Shown: positions 17,729 to 23,094 of the stretch, piece by piece
Position numbering within the stretch: position 1 is the stretch's first letter
Layout: every line of letters starts with the position of its first letter
IMG/VR virus record: IMGVR_UViG_3300042451_001946
Coordinates: 1-25,571 of that record
Source of the DNA: a virus
Strand: one strand, 5' to 3'
Length of the DNA: 25,571 bases
Notes under the pieces: model-generated
Told to the model about the DNA's origin: nothing
The model's database searches: none
What the model saw: the letters and a program-made list of their open reading frames with translations, nothing else
Translations under genes and position numbers: made by a program

Positions 17729-18069
17729 CCAACCCACTAAACAACCTAACACCCAAACAACCAAACCAAACAAATCCAAACGATACACACACAACAGACT
17801 GGCGCAACAACGCAAACTGCACCGGCAAAACAAACCAAATGTTCCCCAAAAACTACAAAGACATCACCTACATCCCACAAGCCCGAAAACTCTGCCGAAC
17901 CTGCCCAGTAAAAACCCAATGCCTCGAATACGCACTCGAATTCCCAGCCGCAGACATGCACGGAGTGTGGGCGGGGTTGACGCCTAGGCAGTTGGCGGCG
18001 GAGCAGCGGCGTCGGGGTGTGAGGCCTTCGCGTCCGACTTTGGCGCAGTTGTGGTCGGGTCGCGGGTAG
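17725..18069 (+). CDS. WhiB-family [4Fe-4S] transcription regulator
   Basis: The 114-residue product has the WhiB layout: DWRNNANC (C32), an acidic/aromatic stretch, then ARKLCRTCPVKTQC (C57, C60, C66), giving the four iron-sulfur ligands C-x24-C-x2-C-x5-C. It continues with GVWAGLTPRQLAAEQRRRG (about residues 80-98), the G-V/I-W-x-G turn and basic tail that contact sigma factor and DNA. WhiB proteins occur in actinobacteria and their phages, so this is the best host indicator here. Phage copies can alter host gene expression or act late in infection. I choose GTG 17725 because it overlaps the preceding stop (GTGA). The composition flips from A/C-rich to G/T-rich at about residue 81 without breaking the frame. 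Confidence 0.88.
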   Translation: MTNPLNNLTPKQPNQTNPNDTHTTDWRNNANCTGKTNQMFPKNYKDITYIPQARKLCRTCPVKTQCLEYALEFPAADMHGVWAGLTPRQLAAEQRRRGVRPSRPTLAQLWSGRG

Positions 18070-18187
18070 TTTATTCAGTTTTTGGTGTGTTTATTCAGTG
18101 TTTATGCAGGGGTGTGTATTTGTATACGGGTTTTTGCGGGTTGGTATCCGGGTTTTTGCATAAAGTGTTTGTACGGGTGTTTGTACG
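18069..18187. repeat. Iteron-like short direct repeats between convergent genes
   Basis: Three repeat families follow one another. GTTTATTCAGT occurs at 18069-18079 and 18089-18099, with a variant GTTTATGCAGG at 18100-18110. CGGGTTTTTGC occurs at 18127-18137 and 18149-18159 (22-base period). GTGTTTGTACG occurs at 18165-18175 and 18177-18187 (12-base period). TGCATAAA at 18158-18165 is the reverse complement of TTTATGCA. The strand is G/T-rich. No gene fits here. Confidence 0.6.
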
Positions 18188-18201
18188 TACCTAGCGCAAC
18201 A

Positions 18202-18247
18202 TTACCGAAAACGGTAAACTCGCGCCACAACAACCCCAATGGTTGTT
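18202..18247. promoter_or_regulatory. Two inverted repeats downstream of WhiB
   Basis: TTACCG-AAAA-CGGTAA (18202-18217) and AACAACC-CCAAT-GGTTGTT (18229-18247) are perfect 6- and 7-bp dyads. They sit between the WhiB stop and the end of the opposite-strand RHH gene, where a bidirectional terminator is expected, but neither is followed by a T-run on either strand. The first shares the TTACC-N6-GGTAA pattern of the 4215 dyad. 18248-18291 shows nothing further. Confidence 0.4.
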
Positions 18248-18291
18248 CACCGTCCACCCACACATAAACCAACCCAAAACGGGAACCCGAA

Positions 18292-18642
18292 CTACACAAC
18301 CCGAATCCCGCACGACACACAAAACCCCATACCGTCATGGGACCAAACACCATCCTCACCCACCGCAGCACACCGCCCCACTTTCCCGCACGGCATCAAC
18401 ACCCGTTCCCCCACAGCCCACTCCCGAATCATGTCAGCCGGAGTAGGCAAAGGTGCTTTCGCAGGAGGCGGCTCAGGAAGCCCCAGATCGTCACGCAACG
18501 CTTTTTGTAGGGCTTCCACCAGCCAAGCGTTCAAAGAACACTGTAGAGCCTCACAGCGGTCAATCACCTGATTCTTTAACGTGGCAGGTAACCGAACTTG
18601 TAGATATGCCGGGCCGTGTGCCCTTTGGGGGCTACGTGGCAT
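18292..18642 (-). CDS. Ribbon-helix-helix protein with Cys-rich tail
   Basis: The 116-residue product has an Arc/CopG-type ribbon-helix-helix at about residues 12-52: a strand (AYLQVRLP), a helix (ATLKNQVIDRCEALQ), a turn (CS) and a second helix (LNAWLVEALQKALRDDL). Residues 56-70 are a proline-rich linker. The C-terminal part has C85, C91, C109 and C112 in PCGKVGRC and FCVSCGIRV, so it could bind zinc. RHH proteins dimerise and bind operators through the strand pair; phages use them as repressors or antitoxin-like regulators. The start ATG 18642 overlaps the end of the upstream RHH gene by 11 bases. The composition of the gene switches near 18590. Confidence 0.65.
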   Translation of the reverse strand: MPRSPQRAHGPAYLQVRLPATLKNQVIDRCEALQCSLNAWLVEALQKALRDDLGLPEPPPAKAPLPTPADMIREWAVGERVLMPCGKVGRCAAVGEDGVWSHDGMGFCVSCGIRVV

Positions 18643-18817
18643 TTGTGATGGGTTCGCCTGCGTCTCGGCGGATGAGGGTGATGAGGTATTCGGTGATGGA
18701 CATGTCTAGGGCTTCGGATGTGTCGATGAGGTAGTTTTTGATGTCTGGGGGGATGCGGAGTGAGAGGGTGGTTGGGCCGTCTGCTCGGTGTGGGGGTCGT
18801 CCGGGTCTTGCGTTCAT
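18632..18817 (-). CDS. Short ribbon-helix-helix DNA-binding protein
   Basis: The 61-residue protein is little more than one RHH domain: a basic arm (NARPGRPPHRADG), a strand (TTLSLRIPP), a helix (DIKNYLIDTSEALD), MS, and a second helix (ITEYLITLIRRDAG). The layout is the same as in the next gene but the sequences differ, so this may be an old duplication or two unrelated recruits. AAGG lies 7 bases before ATG 18817. A rightward promoter (18836-18864) fires away from this gene, so it probably depends on transcription from the right or on an unrecognised promoter. Confidence 0.65.
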   Translation of the reverse strand: MNARPGRPPHRADGPTTLSLRIPPDIKNYLIDTSEALDMSITEYLITLIRRDAGEPITNAT

Positions 18818-18835
18818 GGTTTTACCTTACTGTGT

Positions 18836-18864
18836 TTGACATTGGTGTTGTGTTGTTGTATAGT
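18836..18864 (+). promoter_or_regulatory. Consensus sigma70-type promoter pointing right
   Basis: TTGACA (18836-18841) and TATAGT (18859-18864) are separated by exactly 17 bases: a perfect -35 and a five-of-six -10. The predicted start is about 18871. Every protein gene nearby is on the other strand, and a terminator stem follows about 60 bases later, so the likely product is a short noncoding RNA. Confidence 0.7.
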
Positions 18865-18870
18865 GTTTTT

Positions 18871-18940
18871 GTGGCAGGCGGGGTTTGTTTCCCTCTCCTT
18901 TCCAAACCCTTTTGGGGGTCTGCACCGTTTACGGTGTTTT
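18871..18940 (+). ncRNA. Putative ~70-nt phage small RNA
   Basis: This is bounded by the consensus promoter upstream and a terminator at 18923-18940. Predicted structure: an outer stem GCAGGC (18874-18879) with GTCTGC (18918-18923, one G-U), and an inner hairpin GGGTTTG (18881-18887) with CAAACCC (18903-18909) carrying a 15-base pyrimidine loop, TTTCCCTCTCCTTTC. The loop contains CTCCTTTC, as found near the 3' end of 16S rRNA, and is complementary to AAAGGAGA ribosome sites of early genes here. CCCTTTTGGG can form a competing hairpin. It runs antisense to the last bases of the 18929 gene. An alternative is a leaderless 23-residue peptide from GTG 18871, but the terminator lies inside that frame. 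The whole element is a prediction. Confidence 0.5.
18923..18940 (+). terminator. Short intrinsic terminator of the small RNA
   Basis: CACCG and CGGTG form a 5-bp stem around TTTA, followed by TTTT. The stem is short but GC-rich and compact. On the other strand no T-run follows, so it acts, if at all, rightward. It overlaps the last codons of the leftward 18929 gene. Confidence 0.45.
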
Positions 18941-19186
18941 GAGGTTGGGGTCGTCCCTCCCCGCCTGAAGGCCCCCTGCCTGCCGCATTTGTCTCATGCC
19001 GTTTATTACTGCGGCGTCCCTACTCATGCCGATGGCTGTTGGGATGCGTTGGGTGCTGGTGCGTCCCGCACCGTAAAACACCCAGCCTCCGGGTACGAGG
19101 TGGACTGTTCCTACGAGTGTGCCGTCGTGGAGGACGTCAAAAAATTTGAGGGTTGGGATGTATTGGATGCCTGCCATTGATTCCAT
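18929..19186 (-). CDS. Unknown small protein
   Basis: I choose ATG 19186 (85 residues), placed two bases after the stop of the preceding gene with GAGG 6 bases upstream. A longer reading from 19234 would overlap that gene for no reason. The first half looks beta-rich (IQYIPTLKFFDVLHDGTLVGTVHLVPGGWVFYGAG) and the second has a helix (MSRDAAVINGMRQMRQA). No family is recognised. It lies within a run of regulator genes. The small RNA is antisense to its 3' end. Confidence 0.55.
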   Translation of the reverse strand: MESMAGIQYIPTLKFFDVLHDGTLVGTVHLVPGGWVFYGAGRTSTQRIPTAIGMSRDAAVINGMRQMRQAGGLQAGRDDPNLKTP

Positions 19187-19188
19187 TT

Positions 19189-19506
19189 TTAGCCTCGTAG
19201 TCTTTGGCTGCAAGCAAGACAGAATTCGGCCCATGGGTACCAGCGCCGCATTTGGAGTGGGTGTTGGCAGTCAAGCAGGTTTCTGGTTGCGTCGCCTACG
19301 GTGGTTCGGATGAAGTCGGAGACGGTGAGGCCTTGTTTTTCTGCGGCTTGTTTCCACCGTTCTCGTTCTTCTGGGGTGATTCGGATGAGGACTTGTGCGA
19401 TTGCCGGGGCTCCGGGGGTGGATCCGGTGTCGGGTGTGATTGTTGGGTCGATGTGTTGGGCTTCGTGGTTCATTGCTGCCACAACGTTGTCTTCAGGCTG
19501 GTTCAT
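19189..19506 (-). CDS. RHH-like DNA-binding protein with Cys/His tail
   Basis: The 105-residue product has a disordered acidic/proline N-terminus, then an RHH-like unit at about residues 38-69 (QVLIRITPEERERWKQAAEKQGLTVSDFIRTTVGDA), followed by CQHPLQMRRWYPWAEFCLAC, whose three cysteines and one histidine could hold zinc. The strand-helix-LTVSDF-helix order is that of CopG/DUF1778-type proteins. I choose ATG 19506 over TTG 19527 because GAGG lies 6-7 bases upstream; this overlaps the HTH gene stop by 14 bases. With the 18292 gene it forms a pair of RHH proteins with Cys-rich tails. Confidence 0.6.
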   Translation of the reverse strand: MNQPEDNVVAAMNHEAQHIDPTITPDTGSTPGAPAIAQVLIRITPEERERWKQAAEKQGLTVSDFIRTTVGDATRNLLDCQHPLQMRRWYPWAEFCLACSQRLRG

Positions 19507-20125
19507 TGTTTTCCTCGTCTTCAACAATTTCTGCGTCGCTGATTTGTGTGAGTTCTCCGGCGGGGCCTAAAAGTGTGTTGACTGTTTCTGGTGGGAGTAC
19601 ACCGGCGATTCCCATGATTTCGAGAAGTTGCCGTGCTTCTGTTTCTGGGTTGAAAGCGTCGATCGCTGCGGGGTTGTTGTTTTCGTTTCCGGCGAGGACG
19701 GCTCGTTGTGGGGTGTCGTTTGTTTCGACGGAGAGGTTGATGTTGGTGGCTTCCATGCCGAGAAGTTTGGCGCGCCGGTCCATGACTGAGAGGACTTGTT
19801 GTACGGCTCGGAGGTCTGGTTCGACGGTCATTTCGCTGCCGTCGTCTAGTGTTACTTTGCGGTGTTGTGTGAGCGGCCAGATCGCTTGTTGCAATGAATC
19901 TAAACGTTCTAGTTCTAGGCGGAGAACTTCTGGGTAAGCCATCAACGCTTCCCGGTTTAATTTTTCCAGTTGCCGCCGTATGGCCGTGTTCACCGCTGAG
20001 GTTGAAACACCGAACCGTCTCGCAATTTCGTTTGCGGCGACTCCGGCCTGCCTCATTTTGAAAATGCGGAGGTCGCGTTCGGCAAGAAATTCTTTAGTTA
20101 GGCCTTGCTGCTGCTTGTCCGCCAT
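19493..20125 (-). CDS. HTH protein, terminase-small-subunit-like
   Basis: The 210-residue product has a helix-turn-helix at about residues 20-52 (LRIFKMRQAGVAANEIARRFGVSTSAVNTAIRRQL), a helix with LRLELERLDSLQQAIWPL (about 66-85), and DLRAVQQVLSVMDRRAKLLGME (about 107-128). That order, HTH then 'LE.eRLD.l..a.w' then 'a...vl.i..RRa.LlGl', is shared with actinophage proteins annotated as HTH or small terminase subunits, which recognise the packaging site. The acidic tail (DAEIVEDEENNEPA) is probably flexible. I choose ATG 20125; GTG 20143 is possible. No ribosome site is visible, but TAGTAT lies 8 bases before the ATG, so a leaderless start is conceivable. It follows the primase-helicase gene by 18 bases. 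Confidence 0.6.
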   Translation of the reverse strand: MADKQQQGLTKEFLAERDLRIFKMRQAGVAANEIARRFGVSTSAVNTAIRRQLEKLNREALMAYPEVLRLELERLDSLQQAIWPLTQHRKVTLDDGSEMTVEPDLRAVQQVLSVMDRRAKLLGMEATNINLSVETNDTPQRAVLAGNENNNPAAIDAFNPETEARQLLEIMGIAGVLPPETVNTLLGPAGELTQISDAEIVEDEENNEPA

Positions 20126-20143
20126 AAATGTTGATACTAACAC

Positions 20144-21865
20144 TTAGTCGACGTTGAGGAACTCGATAACTTCGAACGGGAAAACTTTTCCTCTTTTGAT
20201 TCGGGTTGGACGGTGCCGTGGTTCCCGGTCGTTACGAAACTTTCCCCATTTGTAAACGTGTGCTTCTTCCGCCGTGAGGTCCGGTTCAAGCGTCCACCCA
20301 AATTCCGGCCACCGTGACCACACCGCTGACCCGAACGGGCGAAGTTCTCGTCCGCCTGAACCTCCGAGTGGTGCGTGATGCTCGAGCCATAAAGCGAAGT
20401 CGTAAGTGGTTCGAAGGTAGTCAAGGTATTTGGCGATGTCGACGGCAAGTGCTTCTGATGTGCGAGCCCCGGTATCAACGAAAGATTTGTAGAGGGGGCC
20501 GAGGCATACGAGTGCAGGTTGGGTTCTTTCGATCGCTTCTTCTAAAACGATACGGTCGGCTGGGTTAAGGAGGTCCATACCGGCGGGTCGGATCAGTAGG
20601 TTTGCGTCGACGGGACCTCTGCCGTGCGAGAAACGTGTTGCTGCTCCGACGATGCGTGTGCTCATACGCCGGATGATGCGTTCCGGGTTTTCGAGGTCCA
20701 CCGTGAGGGTTTTGATGGGGTCCATTGCCGAGAAGGTGAATGGGTGAACTCCTGCGGCGGAACAGATTGCAACTTGCCGTGCAAGCATGGTTTTGCCGAC
20801 GCCTTCTGCTGCGACGACGATCACTCGGTCTTGTCGTTCGATGACACCGGGGATTGCCCAGTTGTATGTGTCGTCGGTTTCTTCGTTTACGAACGAGGTC
20901 CAGTCGACTAGCCGTCCTGTTTCACCGATCGTTTCGATTGCCGGGTCGATTCGGTCAAGCAGCCCTCTGACTCGTTGGATTTTTTTGGCAAGTTCAAAAG
21001 GTTTTGTTTTAATTTGATCGACTGCTGTTATGAATTCATCCAAAGGATCTTTGGATTTAGCCACCGGCTCTTCTGGTGCCGCAACAACAACCGGACCGTC
21101 ATCAAGAAGTTCCAACTCCTCAAGCCGACCACCCGCATCAAAAAAATCGGTTACGTCCTTATGGGCCGACGGAGGAGCCACCAACGTCACCGTCACCCCA
21201 GCCGCCCTCAACCGATCACAAACCTCACCGGCGTGCTTCGCACCAACTTCGTCATTGTCACGCACCACCCAAACATCAGCACCAGCCAACGCCTCAGTAT
21301 GAATGTCAAGCCACTTACCAGCCCCGCCCGGCATCGTCGTCGCCGTATGACCCAACGCCACAAGAGTGTCAGCATCTTTTTCGCCCTCTACAACAAACAC
21401 CATCTCGTTCGCCGCCACCGCAGCCAAAACCTGCGGCAACCTGTACAAAACTTTCGGTGTAGCACCAAGCGAATAAACCCAACCGTCACCATCAGGTCGA
21501 CGCTGCCGAAACGTTTTCTTACCTTCCGCATCAACGAACCGTTGCTTCTGGAAAAGAAGAACACCTTCCGCATCCCGATAATCGTAAGTGTGCGTCAACT
21601 TCAACCGAGGCGAACCCTTCTTCTTCGGAGTCTCAGGAAACAAATCGTTCACCGTCACCCCAACCGCCTCACAAATCTGTTCCAAATCACAAGGATCGCC
21701 ACGATGACAAGTGACCAGCACACGACCGTCCCGCCCCTCACCAACATGCAACGAGGGATTGCTGTCATCGTTCCGGCAAGGACACCGTGCACTCCACCCG
21801 GAACCGTCCGACCTAACCCCTTCAAGACGGGTCAAAAAAGACTGCACCGGCTGTGAAGCGTTCAC
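20144..21865 (-). CDS. Primase-helicase (Zn ribbon, TOPRIM, RepA-like ATPase)
   Basis: The 573-residue protein has three parts. Residues 25-60 form a CHC2-like zinc site (C28, C30, H40, C53, H54, C59 available). Residues ~155-245 are a TOPRIM domain: FVVEGEKDADTL with E160, then VWVVRDND with D203 and D205 for magnesium. Residues ~335-570 are a RecA/RepA-type ATPase with Walker A AEGVGKT (353-359), a Walker B-like TLTVDLEN (about 385-395), and LWLEHHAPLGG near 487. It probably primes and helps unwind at the phage fork; the RepA-like ATPase may unwind DNA or only act as an accessory. The start GTG 21865 overlaps the previous stop (GTGA). Composition switches near 21056, between the TOPRIM and ATPase parts, with no frame break. 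Confidence 0.82.
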   Translation of the reverse strand: MNASQPVQSFLTRLEGVRSDGSGWSARCPCRNDDSNPSLHVGEGRDGRVLVTCHRGDPCDLEQICEAVGVTVNDLFPETPKKKGSPRLKLTHTYDYRDAEGVLLFQKQRFVDAEGKKTFRQRRPDGDGWVYSLGATPKVLYRLPQVLAAVAANEMVFVVEGEKDADTLVALGHTATTMPGGAGKWLDIHTEALAGADVWVVRDNDEVGAKHAGEVCDRLRAAGVTVTLVAPPSAHKDVTDFFDAGGRLEELELLDDGPVVVAAPEEPVAKSKDPLDEFITAVDQIKTKPFELAKKIQRVRGLLDRIDPAIETIGETGRLVDWTSFVNEETDDTYNWAIPGVIERQDRVIVVAAEGVGKTMLARQVAICSAAGVHPFTFSAMDPIKTLTVDLENPERIIRRMSTRIVGAATRFSHGRGPVDANLLIRPAGMDLLNPADRIVLEEAIERTQPALVCLGPLYKSFVDTGARTSEALAVDIAKYLDYLRTTYDFALWLEHHAPLGGSGGRELRPFGSAVWSRWPEFGWTLEPDLTAEEAHVYKWGKFRNDREPRHRPTRIKRGKVFPFEVIEFLNVD

Positions 21866-22323
21866 TGCGACAACCCATAACGTTCGGCGTTATGCGCTGA
21901 AACGGCATCTTCATACCGACGCATAAACAACTCACGATCACCGTTAGTGTGCAACGCCCTCCCCTGACTGACACCCATCTGCCGAGCGACAAGCCTCACC
22001 ATAGGATGCAACGGCACCACATCGCCACCGTGCATCACGGCATCCTCAACAGACACCAACTGTGCCCAAGCCTCACTAGCCGACGGGACTTCCTCGCCGC
22101 TGCACCCATCAATTACACGCCGTCGAAGAGTTCCCGGACGGGGGGGCCAAGGGCGATCTTCAATGACTAAATCATCTAACGCTTTTTCGCAGTCTTCTGC
22201 GTTGAGGTCGTGGATGATTCTGTGCCATGCACCGTACGTGCCACGCCGAACCGCTTGCGGGAGATCGATTCCCCAAGTTGCCCAAATGCGGTCAACGAGA
22301 GCAACCGTCTCTTCCTTGTTCAC
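21862..22323 (-). CDS. Replisome organizer/helicase-loader-like protein
   Basis: The 153-residue product is mainly helical. It begins MNKEETVALVDRIWATWGIDLP and has WHRIIHDLNAEDCEKALDDLVIEDRPWPPRPGTLRRRV (about residues 33-70). This 'W...L.d.....a...a...L......wPP.pg.lr..v' pattern recurs in actinophage genes next to primase-helicase genes and resembles helicase-loader or DnaC-partner proteins. No ATPase motif is present, so it is not a DnaC-type AAA loader. The start GTG 22323 has AAAGGTG 5 bases upstream. Both ends overlap neighbours by 4 bases, placing it in one translational unit with the replication genes. Confidence 0.55.
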   Translation of the reverse strand: MNKEETVALVDRIWATWGIDLPQAVRRGTYGAWHRIIHDLNAEDCEKALDDLVIEDRPWPPRPGTLRRRVIDGCSGEEVPSASEAWAQLVSVEDAVMHGGDVVPLHPMVRLVARQMGVSQGRALHTNGDRELFMRRYEDAVSAHNAERYGLSQ

Positions 22324-22721
22324 GAATCACCTTTCAGGAAATCTTCAGTTGCCTGATCGATGTCTGCTTCCGCATAAATGGTTGCGAACCGTTCAATGTG
22401 CGCCGAATCACGCAAAATCAACTCGATGTCGTCGTAACGTTTCCGCCTCGGGTTATCACCCATGTGCCAGTCCGACATAGCGCATCCGCTAATTGCTTGT
22501 AAACAAATTTCAACACCGTAGTCACGAATTGCTCTAGCAATTTTTGCTTGACGCTTCTCTCCGAGGACGGGTGTAGGTCCCGCACGGTTTTCACGGTGGG
22601 TGACTACCCAATGGTTGAACACCGTGGTGATGTCCGTGGAAGCAACCGTGGCTGAAGTCTCTACCGGAGGAACGTCAAACAGTCGGATTTCTTCAAAACC
22701 TTTTCCTTTGATGCTCAACAC
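22320..22721 (-). CDS. Phage replication protein, replisome-organizer C-terminal type
   Basis: The 133-residue product contains VFNHWVVTHRE (about residue 35), TPVLGEKRQAKIARAIRDYGVEICLQAISGCAMSDWHMGDN (about 50-90) and RYDDIELILRDSAHIERF (about 94-111). The run 'W...H......R..KI...l..G......AI.G...S.WHMG.N....YdDIelILRd..hierF' is a well-known ending of phage replication initiators and replisome organizers, thought to contact the helicase. Here it lacks the N-terminal origin-binding winged helix, so that function may lie elsewhere. I choose GTG 22721, with GGAGG 6 bases upstream, over 22745. It is the first gene of the leftward replication operon and follows a 373-base noncoding region. Confidence 0.65.
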   Translation of the reverse strand: MLSIKGKGFEEIRLFDVPPVETSATVASTDITTVFNHWVVTHRENRAGPTPVLGEKRQAKIARAIRDYGVEICLQAISGCAMSDWHMGDNPRRKRYDDIELILRDSAHIERFATIYAEADIDQATEDFLKGDS

Positions 22722-22759
22722 GTCATTCCTCCCTCGCGCGCGCACGCAGCGTTACGTAG

Positions 22760-22780
22760 AACCGTTAGTAAGTAACGGTT
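22760..22780. repeat. 8-bp perfect inverted repeat
   Basis: AACCGTTA and TAACGGTT surround the 5-base loop GTAAG, about 40 bases upstream of the GTG start at 22721 (leftward gene). In a leftward transcript it would form a hairpin shortly before the ribosome site. It could equally be a protein-binding site. Confidence 0.5.
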
Positions 22781-22839
22781 ATTTGGTTTTCCACGACTGA
22801 AGGAACATCTTTCAGTCAATAAGGTTTTCTTCTCCCTAG

Positions 22840-22872
22840 GGTTCAAGTTATACCGACAGGTATAACTGAACC
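22840..22872. repeat. 14-bp inverted repeat with bulge
   Basis: The arms 22840-22854 and 22859-22872 match over 14 positions apart from one extra A on the left, with loop GACA; the core is GTTATACC / GGTATAAC. A shorter dyad (22795-22817, GACTGAA / TTCAGTC, 9-base loop) lies 22 bases to the left, and G-tracts begin at the next base to the right. Confidence 0.55.
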
Positions 22873-22919
22873 GGGGGGGTTCGGGGGGTCTAACCCCCCG
22901 GGAAGGGGGGTTCGGGGGG
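22873..22919 (+). repeat. G-tract cluster with duplicated 15-mer
   Basis: GGGGGGTTCGGGGGG occurs at 22874-22888 and 22905-22919, separated by TCTAA, CCCCCC, GGG and AA. Four G-runs of at least six could form a G-quadruplex on the + strand. The central C-run can instead pair with either neighbouring G-run as a hairpin. Confidence 0.55.
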
Positions 22920-22966
22920 AAACCAATCCCAACCGCTTGACAGACCGTGGGGCGCGTTGAATGAGA

Positions 22967-22991
22967 CCTGCCCTGTTGGGGGCGGTTTTTT
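22967..22991 (+). terminator. Terminator-like stem pointing right
   Basis: CC(T)GCCC pairs with GGGCGG with one bulged T around a 6-base loop, followed by TTTTTT (22986-22991). It has the form of an intrinsic terminator for rightward transcription, though no rightward gene lies upstream for about 4.9 kb. A TTGACA at 22937 lacks a good -10, so the source of any such transcript is unclear. Confidence 0.4.
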
Positions 22992-23034
22992 CGAACGGCT
23001 ACCCGGCGCCGGTCTTTTTCACACGTCGCGTGAT

Positions 23035-23080
23035 GCGTCGTGCGATCGGTGACTATACCGACTCCGGTCGCACGACGCAA
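23035..23080 (-). promoter_or_regulatory. Leftward promoter embedded in a 15-bp inverted repeat
   Basis: On the - strand TATAGT (plus 23052-23057) is preceded at 17 bases by TTGCGT (plus 23075-23080). The -10 lies in the 14-base centre of a 15-bp inverted repeat (23035-23049 with 23064-23078, one G-T). A protein bound to the dyad would cover the promoter. It probably drives the replication operon, starting near 23045. Confidence 0.5.
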
Positions 23081-23094
23081 GCAACTTTCGGTAA

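Larger units (their letters stand above)
22722..23094. other. Dyad-rich noncoding region, candidate origin or leader
   Basis: No convincing gene lies in these 373 bases. It holds perfect or near-perfect inverted repeats at 22760-22780 (8 bp, AACCGTTA), 22795-22817 (7 bp, GACTGAA), 22840-22872 (14 bp with one bulged A) and 23035-23078 (15 bp), four G-tracts of 6-7 at 22873-22919, a terminator-like stem at 22967-22991, and a leftward promoter at 23052-23080. It could be a replication origin, a structured 5' leader of about 320 bases for the replication operon, or both. Confidence 0.6.

Noticed and set aside
18082-18571. Small open frames on both strands across the WhiB-RHH gap
   Set aside because: No ribosome sites or plausible folds; the sequence is explained by short direct repeats, dyads and the RHH gene.
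20975-21856. 293-codon + strand open frame opposite the primase-helicase gene
   Set aside because: Antisense to a gene with clear zinc, TOPRIM and Walker motifs; the translation is rich in R, T, P and N with no domain.
22937-22965. Rightward promoter from TTGACA at 22937
   Set aside because: No acceptable -10 at 16-18 bases, and a terminator-like stem begins about 25 bases later.
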